Of a stretch of DNA of 64,000 nucleotides, positions 24,620 through 35,012 are shown one piece after another. The first letter of the stretch is position 1; every line of letters starts with the position of its first letter. The notes beneath the pieces were generated by a model. That model was not told where the DNA came from. It was given only the letters and a program-made list of their open reading frames with translations, and did no database searches. The position numbers were made by a program, and so were the translations under genes. Origin of the DNA: Leptospira ognonensis (lineage in GTDB: Bacteria > Spirochaetota > Leptospiria > Leptospirales > Leptospiraceae); the NCBI RefSeq assembly GCF_004770745.1, contig NZ_RQGD01000025.1, forward strand, positions 1 through 64,000, given 5' to 3'.

Positions 24620-26221
24620 TTAGCTTAGATTGTGTAAGACCGTATCTTTTCGCGAAGGTGTTCTATCTTCAGGGTAGTCCGTACTAAAATGTAATCCTCT
24701 ACTTTCTTTACGAAGGAGGGCCGATCTAACAATCAAATCTGCAACTTTCACTAAATTTCTAAGTTCCAGAAGTCCCAAAGACACAGTGGTTCTGTTATAA
24801 TAATCTTTTACTTCTTCTGAAATCAAATTCAATCGGCGAAGTGCCCTTTCCAATCTTAAATTGGATCTGACAATTCCTACATAATTACTCATGATGGTTC
24901 TCACTTCACCTAAGTTGTGTGATATGAGTACCCATTCTTCTGTATTGGTAGTACCCTCTTTGTTCCAGTCAGGAATTTCTTTACTTTCACTTGCAAAATT
25001 GATAGGACCTTCTTTTTTTATGTCCTCGGCAATTCTGTGCGAAAATACAAGACACTCAAGCAAACTATTTGATGCCAAACGATTCCCACCATGCACTCCC
25101 GTACACGTCGTTTCACCACAAGCATACAAATCTTGGATGTTTGTTCTGCCAAGTAAATCGGTCGCAACACCACCACACATATAATGAGCTGCTGGCACAA
25201 CAGGTATGGAATCTGTCGTGATATCTATACCAAGCTTTTTGCACTTTTCATAAATGGAAGGGAAGTGGTGGATGATGTCATTTGCTGGTTTGTGAGTGAT
25301 ATCAAGTAGGACATGAGGCTCTCCACGTTTCTTCATCGTATCATCTATCGCGCGTGCTACGATGTCACGAGGAGCTAGCTCTCCCATCTCGTGGTAATCC
25401 TTCATAAAAGGCCTACCATTGATCTCTCTTAAAATACCACCATGACCACGTACAGCTTCAGAAATTAAAAAGGAATTGCCTTGTTCGTGAAAGAGAGAAG
25501 TGGGATGGAACTGATAGAATTCCATGTTTTTGATGATGGCACCTGCACGGTAGGCACTTGCCACACCATCACCCGTCGCAATACTTGGATTCGTTGTGTG
25601 GAGGTAGACCTGTCCGGCTCCGCCTGTCGCTAGTAAGGTTTTTTTGGCAATGACTGGAAACACTTCTCCCGTTTCTGTATCTACGATGTAGGCTCCGTAA
25701 CAGCGAAGAGGGAGGTCAGACTTATTTTTGATATGATGCCTTGTGATAAGATCCACGCAAGCATGGTTTTCTAATATCTGAATGTTTGGCCTGGCATGAA
25801 CGGCATCCAAAAGCGCAGCTTCTACGGCACTCCCAGTCCTATCGTGCGAATGTACGATACGGTTTTTTCTATGGCCACCTTCACGAGCAAGATCTAGATT
25901 TCCAGAATCGTCACGTGTAAAAGGCACCCCAATCTCTAAAAGCTCCCTGACTCTCGTTGGTCCTTCTTCCACTAGGATGCGCACCGCATCCAAGTCACAA
26001 AGGCCAGCTCCCGCACTTAAGGTATCTTCAATATGTTCTTCGAATTTATCCTTATCATCAAACACAGAAGCGATGCCGCCTTGAGCATAATTTGTATTTG
26101 ATTCATAGTCAGACTTTTTTGTGACAACAACCACAGAACCAAGCGGGGCAAGCTTCAGCGCACTGAAGAGCCCACTCACTCCGCTCCCGATGATGAGAAA
26201 GTCTGCTGTAATGCGGTTCAC
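24620..26221 (-). CDS. nadB: L-aspartate oxidase
   Basis: A 533-residue flavoprotein that oxidises L-aspartate to iminoaspartate, the first step of de novo NAD synthesis. It belongs to the succinate dehydrogenase/fumarate reductase flavoprotein family. Features: FAD dinucleotide motif [13 protein letters not shown] (about 11-23), [45 protein letters not shown] and [21 protein letters not shown]. The length fits the family. The start is GTG at 26221, overlapping the stop of the protease gene (GTGA). NadA and NadC are not in the window. Confidence 0.93.
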   Translation of the reverse strand: MNRITADFLIIGSGVSGLFSALKLAPLGSVVVVTKKSDYESNTNYAQGGIASVFDDKDKFEEHIEDTLSAGAGLCDLDAVRILVEEGPTRVRELLEIGVPFTRDDSGNLDLAREGGHRKNRIVHSHDRTGSAVEAALLDAVHARPNIQILENHACVDLITRHHIKNKSDLPLRCYGAYIVDTETGEVFPVIAKKTLLATGGAGQVYLHTTNPSIATGDGVASAYRAGAIIKNMEFYQFHPTSLFHEQGNSFLISEAVRGHGGILREINGRPFMKDYHEMGELAPRDIVARAIDDTMKKRGEPHVLLDITHKPANDIIHHFPSIYEKCKKLGIDITTDSIPVVPAAHYMCGGVATDLLGRTNIQDLYACGETTCTGVHGGNRLASNSLLECLVFSHRIAEDIKKEGPINFASESKEIPDWNKEGTTNTEEWVLISHNLGEVRTIMSNYVGIVRSNLRLERALRRLNLISEEVKDYYNRTTVSLGLLELRNLVKVADLIVRSALLRKESRGLHFSTDYPEDRTPSRKDTVLHNLS

Positions 26222-28062
26222 TTTGAGTTCAAAAAACCTTCAATGTAGTCAACAGCTCTCACTAACATAAAATCTGGTTTGATGGCATCGCTGGCATGTT
26301 GTTTTAGGAAAGCATCTGCTTTTCCATTTTTCTTAACATAGGCTTTGATCGCGTCGATATTGAACTTTGATTTGGCGACACCTTCATGCGGAATTTTCGG
26401 TAGATGGTTCCACATGTCTTCTTCCCGGTAACGGAAAGGAAAGGATCCGTCAGCTTCTTCGGAAAGTTCGATATCTGGAGAAACTCCCACAACTTGAATG
26501 GTTTTTCCGGATGGTGCATAGTATCGTGAGTTTGTCAATTTGAGCACATAATCGTCGTTCCCTGGGAGGGGATCAATGAGACGTTGTACGGTAGCTTTTC
26601 CGAAAGTCCTTTCTCCAAGGAGGAGTCCGCGTCCGTGGTGTTGGATGGCACTTGCGACAATTTCCGAGGCGGAAGCAGATTTTGCATTGATCAGAACCAC
26701 TAAAGGAAGTTTGGTGATATCTTCTTTGCTCGCGTACTGATCATCAGAAGACAATCTGTTAGGAACTTTTGTGGATACGATAAGACCTTTCGGTATAAAC
26801 ATATCGGCAATATCAACAGCAAGATCGAGATACCCACCAGAGTTGTTTCTTAGGTCAAGCACGACTGCTTTCATCTCTTTCCCGTTGTTTTTAGCTTCTT
26901 CTTCCAAAGCACGTAGGCCTTTCACAATCTGAGAATCAACAGGCTCTTCCCCAGGTGCTTTTACAAAACCTGTAAGTTTGATGTAACCGATTTGTGGATT
27001 TTCTTTGAGTAGGTGATAGGTGACGTTTTTAATCGTAATCTTATCTCGGATCACTTCGATATCTAAATGAGCCGTATTTCCTTTACGTTTGATTGTTAAA
27101 ACAACCTTTGTTGCTTTTTTGCCCTTGATTTTTTTGACAACTTTATCGAGAGACTGGCCTTTGATGATTTTGCTATCAACGGCGATGATGATATCACCAG
27201 ATCTTACCCCGGCCTTTACAGCGGGACTTCCTTCGAGTGGACTCTCCACGATGACATCTCGGGTTCCTCCACCGGAAAGTATAGCACCGATGCCTTCGAA
27301 AGATCCATCGCTGATTTTAGCCATGGACTCTTCCCACATTTCTTTTAAGAATACACTGGAATGCGGGTCTAGAGAATTAAGATAACCATTGGCAGCAGCG
27401 AGAAACACTTGTTCCATGCCGAATTCTTTTTTCTCTTCCTCGGAATCCTCTTGTAAATCATTATCAAGTTCAGATAGGCCTTTCAAAACTGGAACCTTAT
27501 ATGTGGAAAGATTGTCTTTTACATAAGTGATCACTCGATCAAAATCTTTTTTTGTGAAATTGATTTCTTCCCACTTGGCTGCCAGAACCGATTTTCGAAT
27601 TTTTTCTTTTTCGATAAGAGTTTTTAGCTCTTCATCCGAAAGTTTTTTATTCTCATTCTTTTTGATCTTTTCTTTTTGAATTTTTTCTACTTGATCGTAG
27701 TCAGGATCGAATAATACAAATTTGTCGGAAGGTGAGATTTTGAAAGACTTACCTGGAAACATCTCCTCTTTTTCTTCGTATTTTTCTCTTTCTGCAAAGT
27801 AACTTTCGGGATAAAGATACATCGGATGGGGGAGAGTCATAACAGAATAAACAGCTGCGTCCGTAAAGGCCCGATTTTTGTTTATGTTTTTATCAATGTA
27901 GTATTTATCGATGGAATCCACAACTTGTTCAAAGTCACGGTAGGTAAAATCGGTGTCCCGTTTAGGAGCTTTTTTGGCTTCTCTTTCACATGAAATGAAT
28001 CCTGCAGGAAGGGTAAATGTGAGAAGGAGAAAGATGGAAATTAGATATAGATTTCGTCTCAA
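26218..28062 (-). CDS. C-terminal processing protease (S41), lipoprotein
   Basis: A protease of 614 residues from the TTG at 28062, with AGAGAG upstream. It begins with a lipoprotein signal (MRRNLYL... LPAGFISC, Cys at about 25), which the alternative start 33 bases earlier would displace. A PDZ domain (about 240-315: [25 protein letters not shown]) precedes the S41 catalytic core. The nucleophile serine is in [11 protein letters not shown] and the lysine in [11 protein letters not shown], with [13 protein letters not shown] at the end of the domain. It degrades or trims periplasmic proteins from the C-terminus. It overlaps nadB by 4 bases, which couples an envelope protease to NAD synthesis for no obvious reason. 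Confidence 0.9.
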   Translation of the reverse strand: MRRNLYLISIFLLLTFTLPAGFISCEREAKKAPKRDTDFTYRDFEQVVDSIDKYYIDKNINKNRAFTDAAVYSVMTLPHPMYLYPESYFAEREKYEEKEEMFPGKSFKISPSDKFVLFDPDYDQVEKIQKEKIKKNENKKLSDEELKTLIEKEKIRKSVLAAKWEEINFTKKDFDRVITYVKDNLSTYKVPVLKGLSELDNDLQEDSEEEKKEFGMEQVFLAAANGYLNSLDPHSSVFLKEMWEESMAKISDGSFEGIGAILSGGGTRDVIVESPLEGSPAVKAGVRSGDIIIAVDSKIIKGQSLDKVVKKIKGKKATKVVLTIKRKGNTAHLDIEVIRDKITIKNVTYHLLKENPQIGYIKLTGFVKAPGEEPVDSQIVKGLRALEEEAKNNGKEMKAVVLDLRNNSGGYLDLAVDIADMFIPKGLIVSTKVPNRLSSDDQYASKEDITKLPLVVLINAKSASASEIVASAIQHHGRGLLLGERTFGKATVQRLIDPLPGNDDYVLKLTNSRYYAPSGKTIQVVGVSPDIELSEEADGSFPFRYREEDMWNHLPKIPHEGVAKSKFNIDAIKAYVKKNGKADAFLKQHASDAIKPDFMLVRAVDYIEGFLNSK

Positions 28063-28176
28063 GGGAACTCTCTGATTGGTGTATTGATAATCCAAGGAAA
28101 TCTATATTTTCCATTGTGGGCAACTGAAAAAAAATATGAGACGTATCTTGAACCGCTTTAAAGGATAGACATAGTT

Positions 28177-29112
28177 ATGAAGGCATTTGGCGGTTTTCTT
28201 TTGGTTCTTAGCTTTTATTTTGCCTGCACGGGCCCGACCAAGAACCCAACTCGGGATCCGTACAGCCTGGAAACCCTTACTTTTCTGGAGGAAGTCCTTC
28301 TGGATGTTTGGGAAAGTAGCGATTCTCGGGAAAATGCCCTCTCACGCTTGCGGTACGTTTGCCGAAATCGTGATACCGATGACGGATTTTTATGTTATAC
28401 CTGGGGTCTTATCGAATTTAAAAGCGGAAATTATAACGAAAGTTATACTGCGTTTAAGCTTGCTCTCGAAAAAAATCCGAATGATTCATTGTATAAAAAC
28501 TTACTTCGGCTATCGGCCGTTAAATCTAACAATTTAGAAGACTTGGCAAATTCTGGAGAGGAAGGGAGAGTGATAGCCTTATACTCCGAGACGATTTCCT
28601 CCTGCCAGACAGAATCCAAACGTGCAAACGCGTATACATCCTTTTTGGAATTGGCTCGTGCTGGGCATCTAACGAAAGATATGTTAAAAAAAGGCGTATT
28701 TTCCCTATGTTTTGCAAGTTTTTCTGAGGTTCAAAAATCTGAGATCCTACCTTGGATGAAAACGGCTCGCACCAATTATGCGGATCGCTTGGTGGCAGAT
28801 AAAGTAAAAGCAGATCCTTTTTCAAGGGTCTGGGATACATCTTTTTATCACAAAGGCGCAGAACCCAAAGAAGGAATCTTTTACAGCCATCCAATCTCGG
28901 AAGCTTGGCGAAAGCTGAGGCTTGCCGCCAAGTCTGGAAACGAAGCTCAGGCACGCGAATCCTTACATCAATTTCAAAACGAGATTGCGATCGCTAAAAA
29001 GAAAAGCAAAACAGAGGCAAATCTAGCTCTTGCTTTGGAAAGATCAGCGAAATTATTATTGGAACAAGACCCCGTTTACGCAAAAATTAGTTTTTTAGCG
29101 AAAGAACTTTAA
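28177..29112 (+). CDS. TPR-like lipoprotein
   Basis: A 311-residue lipoprotein with signal FGGFLLVLSFYFAC (Cys at about 17). A tetratricopeptide-like unit is seen at about residues 70-100 (GLIEFKSGNYNESYTAFKLALEKNPND). The rest is helical and not assigned. It is likely attached to the inner or outer membrane and to have a scaffold role. The 3' end overlaps the converging pdxJ gene by 26 bases. Confidence 0.7.
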   Translation: MKAFGGFLLVLSFYFACTGPTKNPTRDPYSLETLTFLEEVLLDVWESSDSRENALSRLRYVCRNRDTDDGFLCYTWGLIEFKSGNYNESYTAFKLALEKNPNDSLYKNLLRLSAVKSNNLEDLANSGEEGRVIALYSETISSCQTESKRANAYTSFLELARAGHLTKDMLKKGVFSLCFASFSEVQKSEILPWMKTARTNYADRLVADKVKADPFSRVWDTSFYHKGAEPKEGIFYSHPISEAWRKLRLAAKSGNEAQARESLHQFQNEIAIAKKKSKTEANLALALERSAKLLLEQDPVYAKISFLAKEL

Positions 29113-29848
29113 GATATTCTAAAATGGTACTTTCCATTCCGATCTCGAGGGCCCGGGAAATCAGCCTATGACCTATGGAAACTTCTGCGAGATGTGGCAG
29201 GGTCGCAAATACTTCTAAATTATCCGTATCGAGATCATGCCCCGCATTGACCTGCAGACCGAGTGCATGGGCAGCCTCAGCCGCGAGAATGTAATCCTTG
29301 AAGAAAACCTTCCCTGCTTCCGCGGAACTGTCAAAAGCGTGTGCAAATGGTCCCGTATACAATTCAATACGGTCAGCCCCAATTTCTTTGGCGATTTTAT
29401 AGCCTGCAGGATCGGTTTCCATAAAGAGGGAAACTCGAAAGTTTTCCTTTCTACATCGGTCGATGATGGGAGCGAGCAATTCTTTGACAGTTGTATCGAG
29501 CAAATGAAAACCATGGTCCGAGGTAATTTCACCTGGTTTTACGGGAACAAGTGTGACCTGGTTTGGTTTTGCCGCAAGGACGAGATTCATAAAACGTTCG
29601 CTAGGCTCACCTTCCATATTATATTCTTTTTTTGTGTTATGTTTTTGATTGTAAGCTGTAAGAAATTCTTTGATTTCGAAAACGTCGTTTCTCGTGATGT
29701 GCCGTTCGTCTTCCCTAGGGTGGACGGTGATGCCATGAGCTCCCGCATTCAGAATGATTTCGCAGAAATGGGTCACGCTCGGTAATTTTCCCGCACGAGA
29801 ATTCCGGAGAGTGGCGATCTTGTTCACATTTACACTTAATTGGGTCAT
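29087..29848 (-). CDS. pdxJ: Pyridoxine 5'-phosphate synthase
   Basis: A 253-residue TIM barrel that condenses 1-deoxy-xylulose 5-phosphate with 3-amino-1-hydroxyacetone phosphate to make pyridoxine 5'-phosphate. Landmarks are SVNVNKIATLRNSRAG (N-terminal phosphate and substrate region), GAHGITVHPREDERHI, TLVPVKPGEITSDHG, RIELYTGPFA, LQVNAGHDLDTDNL and EVSIGHRLISRAL. The length is normal. It lies alone on this strand and is divergent from the FYDLN gene. Confidence 0.95.
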   Translation of the reverse strand: MTQLSVNVNKIATLRNSRAGKLPSVTHFCEIILNAGAHGITVHPREDERHITRNDVFEIKEFLTAYNQKHNTKKEYNMEGEPSERFMNLVLAAKPNQVTLVPVKPGEITSDHGFHLLDTTVKELLAPIIDRCRKENFRVSLFMETDPAGYKIAKEIGADRIELYTGPFAHAFDSSAEAGKVFFKDYILAAEAAHALGLQVNAGHDLDTDNLEVFATLPHLAEVSIGHRLISRALEIGMESTILEYLKVLSLKN

Positions 29849-29953
29849 ATTAAAAAAAATACTTTCCTATTAATTTAGTCCAAGAGAAAAACGTCAAATT
29901 TCAAAAAGGTTGTCCCGTAACTGGGGTCTCCGAAGATCGTCAAAAGTGTTCCT

Positions 29954-30466
29954 ATGGTAGCAAAGAAAGCATTGAAAAAATCAGCCCCACCGCCGAAGAA
30001 AAAAGCTCCGGCTAAGGAAAAGGCGTCCAAGGAAGTAAAACCAGCTGCGAAAAAAGAGGCGAAGACAAAACCCGCACCTTCCTCGAAAGCTGTTTCCAGT
30101 AAGCCTACTACAAAGCCGAAACCGTCAACGTCCCTAGCTTCGGCCAAACCCCCGAGCAAAGACAAAGCGCAGACCCCGAAAGCCGAAGCCTCGAGCAATG
30201 GACCGCTAGGTAAAAAATTTACCTGTTATTCTTGTAATACAAAATTTTACGATCTGAATAAACCAGAAAAAAAGTGTCCGAAATGTGGCTCTGACCAATT
30301 GGCAAAACCTGCCATCAAGTCCAGGTTAGCTGCCCTTCGCCAGAGCGAATACGAGGTTGAGGAAGAAGAAGAGCCGGTCGTTGAGGATGATGAAATCCTC
30401 GAAGATGCAGAAGAGATAGAGGAGACAGAAGAAGAAGAAGAGGTTGTTGCCGAAGAAGAGGAATAA
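29954..30466 (+). CDS. FYDLN-domain zinc-ribbon protein with basic head and acidic tail
   Basis: A 170-residue protein in three parts. Residues 1-86 are low-complexity Lys/Ala/Pro/Ser, strongly basic. Residues 87-115 form a zinc ribbon (Cys91, Cys94, Cys108, Cys111) carrying the FYDLN signature. Residues 130-170 are almost all Glu/Asp. The FYDLN family is widespread but has no assigned function. The bipolar charge is unusual and suggests nucleic-acid contact at one end. It is 30 bases upstream of miaA on the same strand. Confidence 0.85.
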   Translation: MVAKKALKKSAPPPKKKAPAKEKASKEVKPAAKKEAKTKPAPSSKAVSSKPTTKPKPSTSLASAKPPSKDKAQTPKAEASSNGPLGKKFTCYSCNTKFYDLNKPEKKCPKCGSDQLAKPAIKSRLAALRQSEYEVEEEEEPVVEDDEILEDAEEIEETEEEEEVVAEEEE

Positions 30467-30495
30467 AACACCGCACGAACTGTGGTGCCCCTGAT

Positions 30496-31404
30496 ATGCC
30501 TCCCTTTTCTCGTATCCTACCTGTTCTTGCCGGGCCTACGGGCTCCGGTAAAACATCCCTTGTCTGCTCTCTCCCCTCGGATCGTTTCGAAGTCGTTTCT
30601 TTTGATTCCCGACAGGTCTACTGGGAACTTCCTATTGGAACGACACTTCCCTCACCCACAGAACGTTCACTCATGCCTCATGCTCTTGTGGGAATCTTGA
30701 CGGCGGACCAATCCATCAATGCGCGCGCTTACTCCGAAGCGGCTAGACTTGCCATTGATCGCATCTGGGATGCTGGCAAAATACCGATCTTGGTTTGCGG
30801 GAGTGGGTTTTACCTTCGTGCCTTTTTGAAGGGAATGTACCCTGTCCCAGACATTTCTCCCGAGATTCGCGAACAGGCACAAAACATACCCTTGGCGGAG
30901 GCTTTGGAGATCATTCGCAAAAAGGATACATTAGCACTTGCAAATATAGATGAAACAGATGCTTACCGAGTTCGTAGAGCCTTAGAAGTCATTCTATCGG
31001 GAAGTATGTGGTCTGAAGTGTCAAAAGTAACCGTTGGAGGATTTTTGGAAGACCATCCGGGTCTCCAGCTGAAGGGGTATTGGATCAATTGGCCAAGGGA
31101 AGAATTGTACAGGCGAATCAATGAACGTATCCCCCAACTCATCAAAGATGGTATGCTCGAAGAAACCAAAATCATATTAGAAAAATACGGAGAACAATGC
31201 CCGGGCCTGGGTTCTCTGGGATATAATTTTGCGCTTGATTTCTTGTCTGGAAAAATTGATACTAATTCATTCGTTGCGCAGTTAGCACAGGCACATAGAA
31301 ACTATGCTAAAAGACAGGTCACTTGGTTTCGCAAAGACCCTCTCCTCCTTCCGGCAACTTGGAATGAGGTGCTTGATGAATTTAAAAATATAGAAAAAAT
31401 ATAG
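30496..31404 (+). CDS. miaA: tRNA dimethylallyltransferase
   Basis: A 302-residue enzyme that adds the dimethylallyl group to A37 of tRNAs reading codons that start with U. The P-loop GPTGSGKTSL (about 12-21), FDSRQVYWELPIGT, and the late GLGSLGYNFALDFLSG and AHRNYAKRQVTWFRKD motifs are all present. It sits directly upstream of hfq, as in many bacteria. Confidence 0.95.
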   Translation: MPPFSRILPVLAGPTGSGKTSLVCSLPSDRFEVVSFDSRQVYWELPIGTTLPSPTERSLMPHALVGILTADQSINARAYSEAARLAIDRIWDAGKIPILVCGSGFYLRAFLKGMYPVPDISPEIREQAQNIPLAEALEIIRKKDTLALANIDETDAYRVRRALEVILSGSMWSEVSKVTVGGFLEDHPGLQLKGYWINWPREELYRRINERIPQLIKDGMLEETKIILEKYGEQCPGLGSLGYNFALDFLSGKIDTNSFVAQLAQAHRNYAKRQVTWFRKDPLLLPATWNEVLDEFKNIEKI

Positions 31405-31422
31405 AAAACACTCGGGATTTTT

Positions 31423-31668
31423 ATGTCTGCAAAAAACAACATCCAAGACCAACTACTCAACACAGCAAGAAAAGAAAAAATCGACCTCACCATTTATTTG
31501 TTAAATGGAGTCCCCCTTAAAGGGAAAGTTGTCAGTTTTGATAACTTCACTATCATCCTCGAAAATGAAGCAAAACAAAATCTGGTTTATAAGCATGCCA
31601 TTTCGACCATCATCCCTGCGAAACCGATCAAACTTCATTCGGAAGATTTACCGAAGGAAGGGGTCTAA
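31423..31668 (+). CDS. hfq: RNA chaperone Hfq
   Basis: An 81-residue Sm-like protein. Sm1 is [21 protein letters not shown] and Sm2 is [14 protein letters not shown]; the YKHAIST form of the YKHAIS motif lies at the RNA-binding proximal face. The N-terminal [17 protein letters not shown] helix is typical. It is 18 bases downstream of miaA and probably shares its transcript. It may partner with small RNAs and with the RRM protein of this window only in the general sense of RNA control. Confidence 0.95.
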   Translation: MSAKNNIQDQLLNTARKEKIDLTIYLLNGVPLKGKVVSFDNFTIILENEAKQNLVYKHAISTIIPAKPIKLHSEDLPKEGV

Positions 31669-31742
31669 TTTCTCTACCCTCTTTTTTGGTTTTGTTTTTG
31701 ATCTCGTCCTAAATATTGGTGCAAACGAAAGTTTATTCCGAT

Positions 31743-32813
31743 ATGGCAAAGTTACCAAAAGAACAACCAGTAGTACTCATTATGGCTGGCGGGAAAGGTG
31801 AGCGCTTCTGGCCTCGTTCCCGAACCAATTCCCCCAAACAGCTCCAAAAGGTTTATTCCAATAAAACCCTCCTAAAGGAGACCATAGATCGTGCTCTAAC
31901 AGTAACGAGCATGGATCGGATTTTTATCGGGACCAATGCAAATCTAAAAATTGAGATCCTAAAGAAAGATCCAAATTTTCCTTCGAATAATTTTATCATC
32001 GAACCCGAAGGAAAAAATACGGCACCCATCATAGCTCTTTCTGCCCTTCATTTTCAAAAGAAATTTGGAAATCCAAACCTCATCGTGCTATCCGCAGACG
32101 CCTTCATTGACCCTGTCAAAGAATTCACAAACACCATAAAACAGGCATTATTTGAAACGGAACATGGTCTGGTTCTGTTAGGAGTAAAGCCAAACCGCCC
32201 AGAAGTTGGGTATGGTTATATAAGTGCTGGAAAACCAACAGATGTGGGATACCAAGTGAAGGCATTTTTCGAAAAACCAGACTTCAAAACTGCACTAAAA
32301 TACATTAAAAAGAAGAATTTTTACTGGAATCCTGGTATTTTTCTTTTCCGAGTGGAGACCATTCTTTCCGAATTTGAAAAACATGCTCCGAGCATTTTGC
32401 AGGCGTTAAAGAATGGTTTTCCCTTCAAAAATTTTGGGGATTTAAAAAACGCATTTGCACTCCTACCAAGCGAGGCCATTGACACAGCCATCATGGAAAA
32501 GAGCACCCGCATTAGAATGGTCGAAGCTACCTTCCAATGGGATGACGTAGGCTCCTGGATGTCACTTGAAAGGATACTTCCAGGGGATGGGTTTAAAAAT
32601 CACCACCAAGGCAAAGAAGTCTATTATCATAAAGCGAAGGGAAATATCTCTTCTGTACAAAAAGACCTCGTTGCGTTTTTAGGGGTAGATGATTTAATTG
32701 TCGTAGAGGAACCCGACGTACTCTTTGTATCTTCTAGAGACGGCATTGGAGAGATCAAATCCATGCTCGCTTCCATGAGGAAAAATAAAGTTTTACAAAA
32801 GTACCTTGATTAG
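31743..32813 (+). CDS. manC: Mannose-1-phosphate guanylyltransferase
   Basis: A 356-residue nucleotidyltransferase from the ATG at 31743. A TTG at 31716 would add nine residues but has no support. The pyrophosphorylase signature is [18 protein letters not shown]. Other landmarks are [58 protein letters not shown] and WDDVGSW. It makes GDP-mannose for surface glycans. It has no C-terminal isomerase domain, so it is the monofunctional form. Confidence 0.9.
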   Translation: MAKLPKEQPVVLIMAGGKGERFWPRSRTNSPKQLQKVYSNKTLLKETIDRALTVTSMDRIFIGTNANLKIEILKKDPNFPSNNFIIEPEGKNTAPIIALSALHFQKKFGNPNLIVLSADAFIDPVKEFTNTIKQALFETEHGLVLLGVKPNRPEVGYGYISAGKPTDVGYQVKAFFEKPDFKTALKYIKKKNFYWNPGIFLFRVETILSEFEKHAPSILQALKNGFPFKNFGDLKNAFALLPSEAIDTAIMEKSTRIRMVEATFQWDDVGSWMSLERILPGDGFKNHHQGKEVYYHKAKGNISSVQKDLVAFLGVDDLIVVEEPDVLFVSSRDGIGEIKSMLASMRKNKVLQKYLD

Positions 32814-32849
32814 AATTTTGGCTTAAACGGCCGTAGTAAGGAGGAAGGA

Positions 32850-32942
32850 ATGCCTTCCGGAAAAAAGAGAAAGCGCAGAAAAATTGCCACCCATAAACGT
32901 AAGAAGAAAAGAAGAGCCAACAGACACAAAAAGAAGAAATAA
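32850..32942 (+). CDS. 30-residue basic ribosomal-type protein (COX24/mS38-like)
   Basis: A very short gene of 30 codons, easily missed. It has a strong ribosome binding site (AAGGAGG at 32838-32844, five bases before ATG). The product begins MPSGKKRKRRKIATHKRKKK and ends RANRHKKKK, so more than two thirds of it is Lys/Arg/His. The pattern MPSGKKRKR--ATHKRKKR---NRHK is that of bacterial AURKAIP1/COX24-domain proteins, related to mitochondrial mS38 and actinobacterial bS22, which sit in the small ribosomal subunit. The neighbouring genes miaA and hfq also concern RNA. Confidence 0.85.
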   Translation: MPSGKKRKRRKIATHKRKKKRRANRHKKKK

Positions 32943-32983
32943 TCTTCCTTCAGTGACTTTCTCTTTCCTCCGATAGATTTGCT

Positions 32984-33718
32984 ATGAAGCAAGTCTGGAG
33001 GAAGCAGAAACCCCGAACACCAGGTTTCATTCGAGCATTTCATATGGTAACTCCTTGGGGCGATGTCCTTGAGGCAGAGTTTAACTTCCACGAAAAGCTC
33101 GTTCGGCTAACAGCAGAAATAAAAGAAGAAAAGGGTCGTATTTATGCGACCACGATTCGCAACGGAGTTGTACTCCAAGAAAAAGACGTCTCCTCAGGAC
33201 GTGCCTATCCTGTTTTTCGCAAGATCTGGCCCTTTAGAGAGCTTTTTGGAGCTTTGCCTGACAAAGACCTCCTTTCCTGCATCGGGGGCTCTTATGAGAT
33301 CTATCCGCCTCATGAGCACGAGGATTTAGAAGACTCATATGCAAGACGCGAACGACGCGGAGGTTCTCCGTTTTCCACGCGATACGATTCCGTTTTTGGT
33401 ATTATCAGAGAGACCAGATTCCAGCGCTGGCGACGCAAACGAAGAGAAGCTAGACTTGCGTTAGGAACTCCTTGGGAGAGATTTAAGCGTCGAATTTGGG
33501 GAGATGTACAGGACTTATGTTTTGGTCTAGGAACAGCTAGTTTTGTATATTATGCATATTATGATTATGTCTTATTAGGTTGGAGCCTTGCTTGTATGGG
33601 TATGGTCGCAGGCCTCTTAGATTTTCTAGTGAGAAAACGTGCGATCCTAATGACAAAAGTGTTGTCTTTTCTCTCGCTTGGTTCATATTTCTTTTATAAC
33701 GGTTTCGTCTATTACTAA
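32984..33718 (+). CDS. Conserved hypothetical membrane-associated protein
   Basis: A 244-residue protein with no known family. Residues 1-170 are soluble and highly basic in the second half (QRWRRKRREARLALG). The C-terminal third has two or three hydrophobic segments (GTASFVYYAYYDYVLLGWSLACMGMVAGLLDFLV and VLSFLSLGSYFFYNGFVYY). It is 22 bases upstream of cheW and could be co-transcribed, but no chemotaxis function is indicated by the sequence. Confidence 0.55.
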   Translation: MKQVWRKQKPRTPGFIRAFHMVTPWGDVLEAEFNFHEKLVRLTAEIKEEKGRIYATTIRNGVVLQEKDVSSGRAYPVFRKIWPFRELFGALPDKDLLSCIGGSYEIYPPHEHEDLEDSYARRERRGGSPFSTRYDSVFGIIRETRFQRWRRKRREARLALGTPWERFKRRIWGDVQDLCFGLGTASFVYYAYYDYVLLGWSLACMGMVAGLLDFLVRKRAILMTKVLSFLSLGSYFFYNGFVYY

Positions 33719-33740
33719 GACAAAGTTGTAAAAGAAGAAC

Positions 33741-34223
33741 ATGGCAAAAGACCCCGCGAGCACGAATCAATTCATACACGAACAATATATTATCTTTAAT
33801 TTGGGAGAGGAAGAATACGCCATTCCCATCACGATTGTGGAAGAAATTGTAAAAATTACAAATTTAATCCGAGTGCCACAATCTAAGAGTTATTTTGCGG
33901 GCATCATGGATATCCGTGGCAAAGTCGTGCGCATGATTGACCTCACCAAAAGACTCAACATTCGAAATGCAAGTACGGGAGAAACCGCGGAACGCGCGAT
34001 TGTCATTAATATCGCTGGAAAATCCGTGGGTGTCATCGTGGACAAAGTTTCCCATGTCATCCACTTTCCAGCAAATCAAGTGGATCCGCCACCGCCATCC
34101 GTGAAAGGCATCTCTTCTCGTTATATCACGGGGGTTGGAAAAAAAGACAACCGCTTCATAATCCTCATCGATATCGAAAAAATTTTGACAGTTGAGGAAA
34201 TTTCGGAACTGGCAGTTGTTTAA
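33741..34223 (+). CDS. cheW: CheW-like chemotaxis adaptor
   Basis: A 160-residue adaptor linking receptors to CheA. The CheW domain is complete: [45 protein letters not shown] and [11 protein letters not shown]. An additional [19 protein letters not shown] is normal. It is followed by the PhoU-like gene after 14 bases. No CheA, CheY or receptor gene is in the window, so this is a stand-alone CheW. Confidence 0.9.
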   Translation: MAKDPASTNQFIHEQYIIFNLGEEEYAIPITIVEEIVKITNLIRVPQSKSYFAGIMDIRGKVVRMIDLTKRLNIRNASTGETAERAIVINIAGKSVGVIVDKVSHVIHFPANQVDPPPPSVKGISSRYITGVGKKDNRFIILIDIEKILTVEEISELAVV

Positions 34224-34237
34224 CTCCTTGAACAACC

Positions 34238-34951
34238 ATGATCATTTCAAAATTTTATTACCTTAGGAAAAATCTTTATTCGATGGCGGAACTTGTCCTA
34301 GAACAAGTCATCCTGCTCGGAGAGGCCTTAGAGAATGATGATTATGAGCTCGCCAATCAAATCGTAGAAAGAGATGATATGATCGATGTTTTGGAGAAAG
34401 AAAACGACAACCTTTCCCAAATTGCTATCTTAGAAGCCATCACAAATCGAAACATTTTAGGTATGGGAGATGTTGATAACGAAATCGTTTTGAAAAAAGA
34501 TCCCTTGCGATTTGCTCTCTCTGCCATCCGCATCACGCGAAATATGGAACGAATGGGTGACCAAGTGGTAAATTGTGCGGAAGTATTCCGTTATAAAACC
34601 ATTAGACCAGGAGTCTTTAAAAAAGAAGAACCAATGGGGCTCATCCTTTCTCGTGTGACGACTCTTGCTGGGATGGCCATCGAATCTCTCGTAGAAGAGA
34701 AAGAACGGTTTATGGGAAGCGTCAATACGATCGAAGATGAGTTAAATGGACTATGTGATGATGCCTTCAAAAAATATAGAAGTTCTGAAATGGAAAAAAC
34801 GGAATTTGCGGATGTCTATCGTATCATTCTCGCACTAGAAAGGTTAGGTGATTATGCAGTGAATGTCGCAGAGGAGCTAGTTCGGCTCAATACCGGAAAA
34901 GACATTCGCCATTTGGAAAATTCGAGTGTCGGATCGGTTCGGTTTCCTTAG
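34238..34951 (+). CDS. PhoU-domain protein
   Basis: A 237-residue protein with two PhoU repeats. Each repeat has the expected E/D motifs: [11 protein letters not shown] in repeat 1 and [19 protein letters not shown] with its mirror [16 protein letters not shown]. PhoU proteins modulate the PhoR kinase and phosphate uptake through metal clusters. The position right after cheW rather than a pst operon is unusual and no phosphate transporter is nearby. The sequence resembles Na/phosphate-cotransporter-associated PhoU proteins as much as classical PhoU. Confidence 0.8.
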   Translation: MIISKFYYLRKNLYSMAELVLEQVILLGEALENDDYELANQIVERDDMIDVLEKENDNLSQIAILEAITNRNILGMGDVDNEIVLKKDPLRFALSAIRITRNMERMGDQVVNCAEVFRYKTIRPGVFKKEEPMGLILSRVTTLAGMAIESLVEEKERFMGSVNTIEDELNGLCDDAFKKYRSSEMEKTEFADVYRIILALERLGDYAVNVAEELVRLNTGKDIRHLENSSVGSVRFP

Positions 34952-35012
34952 GTTTTCCTTTTTGATTTTTAAAAATGAGCAGCTTCTACTTTAAATGTAA
35001 AATAAACTCGGC

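Noticed and set aside
30247..30471. Serine-rich frame on the minus strand
   Set aside because: It is the mirror image of the Glu/Asp-rich tail of the FYDLN gene and has no independent support.
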